A stretch of 32,845 nt of DNA from Blastococcus sp. KM273128 (lineage in GTDB: Bacteria; Actinomycetota; Actinomycetes; Mycobacteriales; Geodermatophilaceae). Where the stretch lies: the NCBI RefSeq assembly GCF_021698975.1, contig NZ_SSXA01000047.1, forward strand, positions 1-32,845, in the 5' to 3' direction. The first letter of the stretch is position 1. Each line of letters starts with the position of its first letter. The notes below the pieces were generated by a model, which worked only from the letters and a program-made list of their open reading frames with translations, did no database searches and had not been told where the DNA came from. A program made the translations under genes and the position numbers. Shown one piece after another: positions 1 through 7,896 of the stretch.

Positions 1-2
1 GG

Positions 3-77
3 CGGGGCCGCCGCCCCCGCCGGCCCCGCCGCTGGACCCTGGACCGGATCATCGCGGAGCTCAACCGGGGCGCCTGA
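3..77 (+). CDS. C-terminal tail of an upstream gene (partial)
   Basis: An open frame enters from the left edge and stops at TGA 75-77. The last residues read WTLDRIIAELNRGA, an ordinary-looking helical C-terminus; what precedes them is a low-complexity Arg/Pro run. Codons in the last part end in G or C, as in neighbouring genes. Too little is present to name a family, and the call rests only on an open frame with sensible composition. It could be chance. An 84-bp gap separates it from hyuA. Confidence 0.35.
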   Translation, partial: RGRRPRRPRRWTLDRIIAELNRGA

Positions 78-124
78 CCCCGGCGGCCCCGCCGCCACGG
101 GCCGAGGAATCCTGGCCGGGGCTG

Positions 125-153
125 TTCCCGTGGAGATGTCTCAGCGCTAAGAT
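125..153 (+). promoter_or_regulatory. Putative promoter of hyuAB, leaderless start
   Basis: TAAGAT at 148-153 fits the actinobacterial -10 pattern TANNNT and ends 8 nt before the ATG at 162, so transcription would begin at or next to the start codon. A weak -35 (TTCCCG, 125-130) lies 17 bp upstream. No purine-rich SD sequence precedes the ATG, which agrees with a leaderless mRNA. Inferred from sequence only. Confidence 0.5.
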
Positions 154-161
154 TTCTCCCC

Positions 162-2234
162 ATGAGCGAGCGCCGGGTCCGCATCGGCATCGACACCGGC
201 GGGACGTTCACCGACGTCGTCGCCGTGGACGAGGAGACCGGGCGGACGACCACCACCAAGACCCCGTCCACCCCCACCGACCCGGCCGAGGGCTTCCTCA
301 CCGGCGTCCGCAAGGTCCTCGACCTGATGGGCCTGCCCGGCGAGGCGGTGACCGCCGTCAGCCACGGGACGACGGTCGCCACCAACCAGCTGCTCGAGGG
401 CAAGCTGGACCGGATCGGGTTCGTCACCACCGAGGGCTACGAGTCCGTGCTGGAGATCGCCCGCCAGTCGGTGCCCGACGGCTACGGGAACAGCTACTTC
501 TGGGTCAAGCCGCCGCGGATCGTCCCGGCCGACCTGGTCCGCACCGTCCGCGGCCGGCTGGACCACACCGGCGCCGAGGTCCGCCCGTTCGACGAGGACG
601 ACGCCCGCGCCGCCGCCCGGTTCTTCCGCGACGCCGGCATCACCACCATCGGCGTCTGCTTCCTGCATGCCTACGCCGACGACGCGCACGAGCGCCGGAT
701 GCTCGAGGTGATCCGCGAGGAGCACCCCGGCGCGGTGGTCAGCATCTCCAGCGAGGTGCTCCGCGAGTACCGGGAGTACGAGCGCTCGGTCACCACGCTG
801 GTCGACGCCGCCGTGAAGCCCAAGGTCGCCGCCTACGTCACCAACATCCGCACCCGCCTCGACGAGATCGCGCCAGGCGTGCCGTTCTACGTGATGAAGA
901 GCAACGGCGGGGTCCTGAGCGCCGGCGAGGTCGTGCACCAGCCGATCACCACGATGCTCTCCGGCCCGGCCGCCGGCGCCCTGGGCGCGGCGCTGATCGC
1001 CGGCACCGCCGGGTTCGACCGGGTGCTCACCTGCGACGGCGGCGGCACCTCCACCGACGTCACGGTGGTCATCGACGGCGAGCCCGCGCTCACCACCGAG
1101 GGCTCGGTGGGCGACTACCCGTCCAAGATCCCGATGATCGACGTCGTCACCGTGGGCGCGGGCGGCGGCTCGATCGCCTGGCTCTCCCCCGAGGGCACGC
1201 TCAAGGTGGGCCCGAAGTCGGCCGGCGCCGACCCCGGCCCGATCTGCTACCCGAACGGCGGCGACCAGCCGACCGTCACCGACGCGCACGTCGTCCTCGG
1301 CCGGATCCCCCCGCACCTGCTCGGCGGTGAGATCCCGCTCAGCGTCGACGCCGCCCGGACGGGGCTGGAGCAGCTCGGCGGGAAGCTCGACCTCTCCCTG
1401 GAGCGCACCGCCACCGGCATCCTGGAGATCTCCGCGTGGAACCAGGCCAACGCGCTGCGCCAGGTGACCGTCGCCAAGGGGCTGGACGTCCGCGACTTCA
1501 CGCTCACCACGTTCGGCGGCTCCGGGTCGCTGCTGGCCTGCCGCCTGATGGACATCCTCGGCCTGCCGCGCACGCTGGTGCCACCGAACCCGGGCAACGT
1601 CAGCGCGTTCGGCCTGCTCACCGTCGACGTCCGCAACGACTACGTGCAGACCGTCGTCAGCAAGCACGCCGACCTCGACCTGGACCGCGTGCGCGCGGTC
1701 TACGCCGACCTGGAGGGGCAGGCCGCCGACGCGCTGGACGGCGAGGGCTTCGCCCGCGACCACCAGCGCATGCAGCGCACCGCGGACCTGCGCTACGTGG
1801 GCCAGGCCTTCGAGGTGCGGGTCCCGGTCGCCGACGGCCAGCTCGACGCGGCCGCCGCCGACGAGGTCGCGCAGGCCTTCCACGCGGCGCACCGCCAGCT
1901 CTACGGCTACGACTTCGCCGACGACCCGCGCCAGGCCGTGGAGTGGGTCAACCTCCGGATCAGCGGGATCGGCCCGATCCGCCGTCCGGACATCGTGGCC
2001 CTGCCGGCGCGCGACGGCGGCATCGAGCGGGCGCAGACCGGCACCCGCCGGGTCTTCTTCGACGACTGGGCGGAGACGCCCACCTACAACCGGCCCGACC
2101 TGGCGCCCGGCGACGTGGTCAGCGGCCCGGCGATCATCGAGGAGTTCGGCTCCACCGTCCCGGTGCACCCCGGCTTCGCCGCCACCGTCGACGCCTACGG
2201 CAACCTGCTGCTCACGAAGGAGTCGGGTCAGTGA
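162..2234 (+). CDS. hyuA: Hydantoinase/oxoprolinase subunit A (HyuA-type ATPase)
   Basis: 690-residue HyuA-family protein, the ATP-dependent half of a two-subunit cytosolic enzyme. Relatives open cyclic amides (N-methylhydantoin, 5-oxoproline) or carboxylate ketones. The N-terminal Hydant_A_N part has the actin-like phosphate motif DTGGTFTD at residues 11-18 and SHGTTVATNQLLE further on. The central hydantoinase_A domain has MKSNGG, LSGPAAGALGA, CDGGGTSTDV and GAGGGSIAW, followed by TFGGSGSLLACRL. The length is normal for the family. Its TGA overlaps the GTG of hyuB by 4 bp, so the two are translationally coupled. The substrate cannot be read from sequence; acetone carboxylase beta subunits belong to the same superfamily, but no gamma-subunit gene is present here. 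The family call is firm and the reaction is open. Confidence 0.93.
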   Translation: MSERRVRIGIDTGGTFTDVVAVDEETGRTTTTKTPSTPTDPAEGFLTGVRKVLDLMGLPGEAVTAVSHGTTVATNQLLEGKLDRIGFVTTEGYESVLEIARQSVPDGYGNSYFWVKPPRIVPADLVRTVRGRLDHTGAEVRPFDEDDARAAARFFRDAGITTIGVCFLHAYADDAHERRMLEVIREEHPGAVVSISSEVLREYREYERSVTTLVDAAVKPKVAAYVTNIRTRLDEIAPGVPFYVMKSNGGVLSAGEVVHQPITTMLSGPAAGALGAALIAGTAGFDRVLTCDGGGTSTDVTVVIDGEPALTTEGSVGDYPSKIPMIDVVTVGAGGGSIAWLSPEGTLKVGPKSAGADPGPICYPNGGDQPTVTDAHVVLGRIPPHLLGGEIPLSVDAARTGLEQLGGKLDLSLERTATGILEISAWNQANALRQVTVAKGLDVRDFTLTTFGGSGSLLACRLMDILGLPRTLVPPNPGNVSAFGLLTVDVRNDYVQTVVSKHADLDLDRVRAVYADLEGQAADALDGEGFARDHQRMQRTADLRYVGQAFEVRVPVADGQLDAAAADEVAQAFHAAHRQLYGYDFADDPRQAVEWVNLRISGIGPIRRPDIVALPARDGGIERAQTGTRRVFFDDWAETPTYNRPDLAPGDVVSGPAIIEEFGSTVPVHPGFAATVDAYGNLLLTKESGQ

Positions 2235-4126
2235 CGACGTTCCCCACCGGTCCCCTGAACGCCACGAAGGTCGACGCCGACCCCGTCCTCGTCGAGATCG
2301 TCGCGGGCACGCTGGCCGCGATCGAGAAGGAGGTCGAGACCTCGATCGGCCGCACCTCGCGCTCGCCGATGATCCGCGACGCGCACGACTTCCGCGCCGG
2401 CATCCACGACCGGAACCTGCGCAAGCTCACCGGCCGCTCGTACTCGGCGCTGGTGCACCCCGTCGTCCGCGACTACCCGATCGAGCAGATGAACGTCGGG
2501 GACGTCTTCTTCCACAACGACGTCTACGCCTCCGAGGGCGGCATCGGCCACCTGCCCGACCTCTGCGTCACCGTGCCGGTCTTCGCCCACGTGGACGGCG
2601 CCGAGAAGGTGGTCGCGTTCATCCAGGCGTTCGGCCACCACGACGACATCGGCGGCGCGGTGCCCGGCTCCATGCCGAGCGCGGCGACCAGCGTGTACGA
2701 GGAGGGGCTGATGGTCCCCCCGATCAAGCTGTGGGACCGCGGCGTGCCGAACGAGAGCGCGCTGAAGATCATGACCCGCAACTCGCGGATGCCCGACTCG
2801 CTGGCCGCCGACCTCGACGCGGAGTGCTCGGCCTGCCTGGCCGGCGCCCGGCGGCTGGGCGAGCTCTTCGACCGCTACGGCGTCGAGGCCGTCGAGGCCT
2901 GCTTCGACGCGATCCTGGCGAACTCCACCGAGGTCTACCGGCGGGAGATCCTCTCCCAGATCCCCGACGGCACCTACGTCTGGGAGGACTACGCCGAGCA
3001 CGACGGCGTCGAGGAGCCGAAGCTGCACCGCCAGCGGATCACGCTGACCATGGACTCCTCGAAGGAGACGCCGCTGGTCATCGACTTCACCGGCACCGGC
3101 CCGCAGGCCAAGGGCCCGATCAACCACTGCGGCGACTACGCCGACGGCAACTTCCTCAAGAAGTGGCTCGCGCCGATCCTGCGCAACCTGGCCGAGACGC
3201 CGGAGCGGATGGCGCAGCTCGACGTGAACGAGGGCGTCGTGCCGCTGATCGAGATGCGGTTCCCGGAGAAGGGCACGCTGCTCACCCCGATCTTCCCCGC
3301 GCCGACCAACGCCCGGACGTTCGTCATCCTGCGGCTGCTCGGCGTGCTGGCGGGTGTGCTGGCCAAGGCGACCGGCGGCCGGATGCCCGCCGACCAGGAG
3401 ACGATCCGCTACACCGGCGTCTACGGGACGGACTTCGACGGCCAGCCCTACCTCATGCGCGAGGTGCTCGGCGGCGGCTCGGGCGGGCGGTACTACGCCG
3501 ACGGGGAGGACACGATCCACGTCGTCCCCGACTCGCGGAACCTGCCGACCGAGTTCACCGAGGGCCGCTTCCCGCTGCGCGTCGAGCGGCTCGGTCTGGC
3601 GATGGACTCCGGCGGCCCCGGGCGCTACCGCGGCGGCTGCGGCTACGAGAAGCACATCCGGGTGCTGCGCGACGCGCACTTCATGTCGATCGCCGACCGC
3701 TCGATCCTGGCCTGCTGGGGCGTCAAGGGCGGCAAGGCGGGGCGGCCTTTCCAGATCACCGTCGACCCGGGCGGCCCGGACGAGCACGAGGTCGACGCGC
3801 TGGCCGACGCCGAGCCGCTGAAGGCCGGCACCGTCGTGCGCATCCGGACGACCGGCGGCGGCGGCTGGGGCGACCCGCTGGACCGGCCGGTCGACGAGGT
3901 GCTGCGCGACATCGCCTGGCGCAAGGTGTCGGTGCAGGGCGCCCGGGAGGACTACGGCGTCGTCGTGCTCGAGGACGGGACGGCGGACGAGGCCGCCACC
4001 GAGGAGCTGCGCGCCTCCCTGCGGGCCGCCCGCACCGGGGACGAGCCGTTCTTCGACCGCGGCCCCGGCTACGCCACCCTCTCCGGCGGCGCGGCGTTCA
4101 ACGAGTTCGACGTCCTGCAGGGGTAG
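2231..4126 (+). CDS. hyuB: Hydantoinase/oxoprolinase subunit B (HyuB-type)
   Basis: 631-residue HyuB family partner of the preceding ATPase. The GTG start at 2231 overlaps the hyuA stop and has an AAGGAG SD at 2217-2222. Family hallmarks are the metal-site region HNDVYASEGGIGHLPD, the QAFGHHDDIGG stretch, DFTGTGPQAKGPINHC, and near the C-terminus SGGPGRYRGGCGYE and TTGGGGWGDPLDRP. The common HyuB form of the first motif is NDPYxGGTHLPD, so the NDVYxSEGG variant marks a subgroup whose substrate I cannot assign. The length lies closer to HyuB proteins than to the longer acetone carboxylase alpha subunit. It should form a complex with HyuA. Confidence 0.92.
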   Translation: MTTFPTGPLNATKVDADPVLVEIVAGTLAAIEKEVETSIGRTSRSPMIRDAHDFRAGIHDRNLRKLTGRSYSALVHPVVRDYPIEQMNVGDVFFHNDVYASEGGIGHLPDLCVTVPVFAHVDGAEKVVAFIQAFGHHDDIGGAVPGSMPSAATSVYEEGLMVPPIKLWDRGVPNESALKIMTRNSRMPDSLAADLDAECSACLAGARRLGELFDRYGVEAVEACFDAILANSTEVYRREILSQIPDGTYVWEDYAEHDGVEEPKLHRQRITLTMDSSKETPLVIDFTGTGPQAKGPINHCGDYADGNFLKKWLAPILRNLAETPERMAQLDVNEGVVPLIEMRFPEKGTLLTPIFPAPTNARTFVILRLLGVLAGVLAKATGGRMPADQETIRYTGVYGTDFDGQPYLMREVLGGGSGGRYYADGEDTIHVVPDSRNLPTEFTEGRFPLRVERLGLAMDSGGPGRYRGGCGYEKHIRVLRDAHFMSIADRSILACWGVKGGKAGRPFQITVDPGGPDEHEVDALADAEPLKAGTVVRIRTTGGGGWGDPLDRPVDEVLRDIAWRKVSVQGAREDYGVVVLEDGTADEAATEELRASLRAARTGDEPFFDRGPGYATLSGGAAFNEFDVLQG

Positions 4127-4132
4127 CCGCGA

Positions 4133-4303
4133 CTAGGTCACGGGGTCGGTGGTCCCGGCGTCCGGCTTGGCCTGGTCGCCGGTCTGCCCCTCGTCCCCGC
4201 CGGGCGCGGCCTCGGCCTGCTCGACCCCCTCGGGCGTGTACGGGGTCTCCTCCAGCACGTTCTCCCGGGCCTGGTCGCGATCGGTGCCTGGTACCTCGGT
4301 CAT
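4133..4303 (-). CDS. Small acidic disordered protein, 56 aa
   Basis: A short reverse-strand gene convergent with hyuB, with 6 bp between them. The ATG at 4303 is chosen over an in-frame GTG at 4327 because a strong SD (GGAGAGGAGA) sits just before the ATG, ending about 6 nt from it. The product is rich in Glu, Asp, Gly, Thr and Pro, lacks hydrophobic segments and cysteines, and is probably unstructured and cytosolic. Third codon positions are G/C-rich, as in real genes nearby. I do not recognise the family. Confidence 0.6.
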   Translation of the reverse strand: MTEVPGTDRDQARENVLEETPYTPEGVEQAEAAPGGDEGQTGDQAKPDAGTTDPVT

Positions 4304-4360
4304 CTCGATCTCCTCTCCGTGGGCCACGGCCCTACCCGGCCCGGGCGGCGGCGACCCCGG

Positions 4361-5155
4361 CTACGCCAGCGGCGAACGGGCCCGGTCCCGCAGCGCCGCG
4401 GCGGTCTCCTCGTCGGCGGGCAGGAACGCCTCGATGCTCAGCTCCGCGGCGGTCACGTCGACGGCGGTGCCGAAGGTGGTCACGGTGCTGAGGAACGACA
4501 GGACGGCGTCGCCCGCCCGGACCCGCAGCGGGACCGCGATCCCGTCCGGCGGCGCGGCGGCCGTCCCCCCGGGCAGCGCGGCCAGCTCGCGGTGCAGCGC
4601 GCCCAGCGACGGGTCGCCGGTCACGTGCGCCTCCCGGGCCAGCCGGTGCAGCACGTGGCGCCGCCACTGCGGCAGGTCGAGGATGCGCGGGGCGAGCCCG
4701 TCCGGGTGCAGGCTCAGCCGGAGCACGTTGACCGGCGGGTCGAGCAGCGCGGGTGCCACCCCCTCGGTGAGCAGCGCCACCGCGCCGTTGGCGGCCACCA
4801 GGTGCCACCCGCGGTCGACCACCAGGGCCGGGTAGGGCTCGTAGGCGGTGAGCAGAAGGTCCAGCGCCGCGCGGACGGTCGCCATGTCCGGCTCGTCCAG
4901 CCGCCGCCGGCCGAACTCGGGCGCGAAGCCGGCGGCGACCAGCAGCTCGTTGCGCTCGCGCAACGGCACCTCGAGGTGCTCGGCGAGCAGCAGGACCACC
5001 TCCCGGCTGGGGCGGGAGCGGCCGGTCTCGACGAAGCTCAGGTGCCGGGCCGAGATACCGGCCGCCAGGGCCAGCGCCAGCTGGCTGAGCCGGCGCCGCT
5101 GGCGCCAGCGGCGGAGCAGCTCCCCCACCCTCGGCGCGGTCTGCAGCGCGGTCAC
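4361..5155 (-). CDS. XRE-family regulator with MmyB-like ligand-binding domain
   Basis: 264-residue transcription factor. Residues about 8-65 form a Cro/C1-type helix-turn-helix (RRRLSQLALA, GISARHLSFVETGRSRPS). Residues about 100-260 match the MmyB-like domain, a PAS-like fold that in characterised members binds fatty-acid-like ligands; YPALVVDRGWHLVAAN and the C-terminal TTFGTAVDVTAAELSIEAFLP are typical. The GTG at 5155 is chosen because the HTH starts right after it and TAGCGT, a -10 box, lies 7 nt upstream, implying a leaderless transcript. The gene is divergent from a small membrane-protein gene and shares with it an operator-like palindrome (5194-5206), suggesting it controls both. Its own ligand is unknown. 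Confidence 0.88.
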   Translation of the reverse strand: MTALQTAPRVGELLRRWRQRRRLSQLALALAAGISARHLSFVETGRSRPSREVVLLLAEHLEVPLRERNELLVAAGFAPEFGRRRLDEPDMATVRAALDLLLTAYEPYPALVVDRGWHLVAANGAVALLTEGVAPALLDPPVNVLRLSLHPDGLAPRILDLPQWRRHVLHRLAREAHVTGDPSLGALHRELAALPGGTAAAPPDGIAVPLRVRAGDAVLSFLSTVTTFGTAVDVTAAELSIEAFLPADEETAAALRDRARSPLA

Positions 5156-5162
5156 GGCGCGG

Positions 5163-5236
5163 ACGCTAGCGCCGCCGGGCGGGGGCTGTCGCCTACCTCC
5201 GAGGTAATCGACGCGCTCCCCCGGCGGCGGGACCGT
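5163..5236. promoter_or_regulatory. Divergent promoters with shared operator palindrome
   Basis: Between the XRE regulator (reverse) and the membrane gene (forward) lies a perfect inverted repeat, TACCTC-C-GAGGTA, at 5194-5206. The reverse promoter has -10 TAGCGT (5163-5168) and a possible -35 GCGACA (5187-5192). The forward promoter has a possible -35 TCGACG (5208-5213) and -10 GACCGT (5231-5236), spacer 17. The palindrome therefore touches both -35 regions, the right place for the XRE protein to repress both genes. The palindrome is directly visible; the regulatory role is inferred. Confidence 0.55.
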
Positions 5237-5242
5237 GCTGCC

Positions 5243-5639
5243 ATGACCACCACCACCGCCACCCGCCCCGCCGACCTCCTCCGGACCGCCCTGCGCCTCG
5301 ACGCCGTCGTCACCGGGGCGAACGGCGCCGCCTAACCTCCTGGCCGCCCCCGCGCTCGCCGACCTGCTCGGCGTCCCCGAGGGCACGCTGCGTGGGGTCG
5401 GCGCCTTCCTGCTCGTCTTCGCCGCCGCGGTCGCCGCCATCGCCGCCCGCCGCCCCGTCCCGCGCCCCGCGGCGGGCGCCGTCGTGGCCGCCAACGCGCT
5501 GTGGACGGCGGCCAGCGTCGTCGTCGTCGCGACCGGCGGCTTCGAGCTGACCGGCGCCGGCACCGCGTGGGTGCTGCTGCAGGCCGCCGTCGTGGCGGGC
5601 TTCGCCGGCCTCCAGGTCGCGGGCCTGCGCCGGCGCTGA
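5243..5639 (+). pseudogene. Small integral membrane protein, broken by a 1-bp insertion
   Basis: The first 30 codons (MTTTTATRPADLLRTALRLD...GANGAA) end at TAA 5333-5335. The adjoining frame carries on at once with LLAAPALADLLGVPEGTLRGVG, several hydrophobic helices (FLLVFAAAVAAIAA; VVAANALWTAASVVVVA; VLLQAAVVAGFAGLQV) and a stop at 5637-5639. Removing one A at 5334-5335 turns GCC TAA CCTC into GCC TAC CTC and joins the halves into one protein of about 131 aa with four probable membrane segments. Proteins of this shape commonly sit opposite MmyB-like regulators, which supports the reconstruction. Function unknown. The break could be a real mutation or an assembly error. Confidence 0.75.
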
Positions 5640-5677
5640 CGAACGAGGTGGTCGGCGCCGGGTGACGCCGGTGCCGG

Positions 5678-6151
5678 TCACCCGTTCCGGCGCCACCACC
5701 GGCGGCGCGGGCGGGGCGCCGGCGGCAGGGCCGGCTCCGGCGGGGGGCGGTCGCGCCGCCACCCCTCGACCAGCGCCTCGACGTCGGCCAGCCCCGGCAC
5801 CGGTGACCACCGGCTGGGCTGCGGGGTGCGCCAGAAGGCCTCGACGCGGGCGTTGTAGTCCTCCGCCAGCGCCCGGACGGCCTCCTCGCTGCCCAGCCGG
5901 GCCGCCCGCTCGGGCAGCACGTCCCGCTCCCGGCGCAGCGCGAGGCCCGGCGGCAGCATCTCCGCGGTCTCGATGCCCTCGCGCCGGGCCTTGGCCACGA
6001 CCCAGTCGTAGGCGGACGTGTCGCGCTCCAGGCCCGGGATCGGCTTGCCGGCGCCGTCCAGACCGTCGAAGTCGCCCCGCTCCCGGGCGCGGGCGATCTG
6101 GGTGTCCACCCAGGTCTCGAACGAGACCCCCGGCGGCTTGCGCTGCGTCAT
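5678..6151 (-). CDS. DUF1992 domain protein (DnaJ-homologue C28-like)
   Basis: 157-residue protein with a DUF1992 domain at about residues 8-80 (SFETWVDTQIARARERGDFDGL, GKPIPGL, LPPGLALRRERD), followed by a linker and a Pro/Arg/Trp-rich C-terminal tail. Its biochemical role is unknown; eukaryotic relatives are called DNAJC28 but this protein has no J domain. The start is the ATG at 6151, with only a weak SD. It is convergent with the broken membrane gene (38 bp apart) and divergent from the Nudix gene, sharing a short promoter region of under 40 bp. Confidence 0.87.
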   Translation of the reverse strand: MTQRKPPGVSFETWVDTQIARARERGDFDGLDGAGKPIPGLERDTSAYDWVVAKARREGIETAEMLPPGLALRRERDVLPERAARLGSEEAVRALAEDYNARVEAFWRTPQPSRWSPVPGLADVEALVEGWRRDRPPPEPALPPAPRPRRRWWRRNG

Positions 6152-6189
6152 CGCCGTCCATGGTCCACGCCTCTGGCACGCTCGTCACC

Positions 6190-6711
6190 GTGCGGACGAC
6201 GAGCAGCCGGGAGGTGTACCGCAACCCGTGGATCCGGGTGCGGGAGGACACGGTCGAGCGGGCCGACGGGTCCAGCGGCGTCTACGGCGTGGTGGAGAAG
6301 CCCCACTTCGCCCTGGTGCTGCCCGCCGAGCGGGACGGCTTCTGGCTGGTGCAGCAGCACCGCCACCCGCTGGGCCGCCGCGCCTGGGAGTTCCCGCAGG
6401 GGACCTGGGGGAACGGCGCGGCGGGTTCCGCCGAGGAGCTCGCCCGCGCCGAGCTCGCCGAGGAGACCGGGCTGCGCGCCGGCACCCTGACCCACCTCGG
6501 CCACCTCGACCTGGCACCCGGGCTCGCCACCCAGGAGTTCGACGTCTGGCTGGCGACGGACCTCGAGCCCGGCCCGCCCGCGCGCGAGGTCACCGAGGCC
6601 GACATGGTGTCCGCGTTCGTCCCCGAGCACGAGCTCCGGGCGATGATCCGCGACGGCCGCTTCACCGACGGCCCCTCGCTGGCGGCCTACGCGCTGCTGC
6701 TGCTCGGCTGA
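6190..6711 (+). CDS. Nudix hydrolase (ADP-ribose pyrophosphatase-like)
   Basis: 173-residue Nudix enzyme, expected to cleave a nucleoside diphosphate linked to another moiety. The fold runs from REVYRNPWIRVREDTV through QQHRHPLGRRAWEFPQG, and the Nudix box is AGSAEELARAELAEETGL. The catalytic EExG is intact, but the residue normally Arg in the RE dipeptide is Ala, with an Arg one place earlier; I believe this variant is common in actinobacterial homologues, so loss of activity should not be assumed. Start choice is uncertain: GTG 6190 places the conserved domain near the N-terminus and has CACGCT 7 nt upstream, whereas ATG 6160 would add ten residues. Substrate not determinable. Confidence 0.88.
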   Translation: MRTTSSREVYRNPWIRVREDTVERADGSSGVYGVVEKPHFALVLPAERDGFWLVQQHRHPLGRRAWEFPQGTWGNGAAGSAEELARAELAEETGLRAGTLTHLGHLDLAPGLATQEFDVWLATDLEPGPPAREVTEADMVSAFVPEHELRAMIRDGRFTDGPSLAAYALLLLG

Positions 6712-6821
6712 CGCCCCGCCGCGCGCCCGCGCGGCGACGGAGGGTGGTGACCGGCCCCCGATCGGGTGTGGCCGCCCGCTGCCGGGGTGCGCGGCGCCCG
6801 CGCTGCCAGCAGGCTGTCCCG

Positions 6822-7831
6822 GTGCCGCTGTCCGCCCCTGGCCTGCCCGCGCTGCCGCCCGAGCTCTCCGGGCCGGTCGCCGTGGAGCTCGCCAAGCCGG
6901 TCCGCGAGATCCCGTCGCCCGCCGCGCTGAGCGGGGGGTGCCGCTACGAGCCCAAGTGGGACGGCTACCGGCTGGTCGTCGTCCGCGACCGCGGGGCCAC
7001 CCGGCTGTGGTCCAAGCAGGGCCGCGACCTCACCGACCGCTTCCCCGACGTCGCCGCCGCCGCGCTCGCCCAGGTGCCCGCCGGCACCGTCCTCGACGGC
7101 GAGGTCGTCATCTGGCACGGCGACCGGCTGGACTTCGGCCTGCTGCAGCAGCGCATGGTGGCCTCCGCCGGGCGGATCGCGGCGCAGGTCGCCGCCGCCC
7201 CCGCCTCCTACGTGGCCTTCGACCTGCTGGCCGCCGGCGGCGAGGACCTCCGCAGCCGGACGTTCACCCGGCGGCGCGCCGCGCTCGAGCAGCTGGCGGC
7301 CCGCTGGGCGCCCCCGATGCAGCTCTCCCCGGTCACCGCCGACCCCGCCGAGGCGCGGCAGTGGTTCGACGACTTCCGCCCGGCCGGTGTGGAGGGGCTG
7401 GTCGTGAAGGGCGCGGCCAGCCGCTACGCCCCCGGCCGCCGGGAGTGCTGAAGGTCAAGAGCTGGGAGACGACCGAGGTGCTGGCCGGCGGCGTCATCGG
7501 CGACCTCGGCCGGCCGGGCCAGCTGGTCGCCGGGCGGTACCGCGACGGCGAGCTCGTCGTCGTCGGCCGCAGCAGCCCGCTCTCCCCCGCCCAGTCGGCC
7601 GAGCTCGCCGCCGTGCTCCACCCCGCGGCCGCGGACCACCCCTGGCCCGAGCGCATCGGCACCGGCCGGTTCGGCGGCGGCCGCCTCGCCGTCCCGCTCA
7701 CCCGCGTCGCGCCGACCGCCGTCGTCGAGGTCAGCGCCGACGCCGCCCTGCAGGCCGGCGTGTTCCGCCACCCCCTGCGCTTCGTCCGGGTGCGCCCCGA
7801 CCTGCGCCCCGAGGACGTGCCGGAGATCTGA
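6822..7831 (+). pseudogene. ATP-dependent DNA ligase (LigC-type), broken by a 1-bp deletion
   Basis: The frame from GTG 6822 encodes the ligase adenylation domain: EPKWDGYR with the nucleophile Lys45, then DGEVVIW, VAFDLLA and EGLVVKG. It ends at TGA 7449-7451, just after APGRRE. The next frame continues without a gap as LKVKSWETTEVLAGGVIGDL and on through the OB-fold to a stop at 7829-7831. Restoring one G after 7447 (TGC to TGG C) gives a protein of about 336 aa with the expected W-LKVK junction. In the family, Lys attacks ATP and the OB-fold closes over nicked DNA, so the truncated form should not ligate. A sequencing indel is a serious alternative. The start is inferred from the domain boundary; CAGGCT lies 6 nt upstream. 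Confidence 0.85.
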
Positions 7832-7847
7832 GCGCCTCTCCCCCGTG

Positions 7848-7868
7848 CGGGTGAACCGGGGTCACCCG
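7848..7868. repeat. Short inverted repeat upstream of the diguanylate cyclase
   Basis: CGGGTGA and TCACCCG form perfect 7-bp arms around a 7-base spacer, in the 65-bp gap between the ligase gene and the GGDEF gene. It ends about 28 bp before the GTG. It could be an operator or a weak GC-stem terminator for the ligase; there is no T-run. Confidence 0.35.
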
Positions 7869-7896
7869 GCCGCGGGCGGCGGCCGATGGGATCGGC

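Noticed and set aside
147..2168. 673-codon open frame on the reverse strand
   Set aside because: It is an antisense shadow of hyuA. The product is repetitive Val/Asp/Arg/Gly with no family motif, and the forward frame has clear conserved motifs.
162..4126. Calling the operon acetone carboxylase
   Set aside because: The gamma subunit is absent and subunit B is shorter than the acetone carboxylase alpha subunit as I know it. Only the superfamily is supported.
7440..7455. Programmed ribosomal frameshifting in the ligase, Mut7-C or membrane gene
   Set aside because: No slippery heptamer or conserved downstream structure is evident, and these families are not known to use it. A mutation or sequencing indel is simpler.
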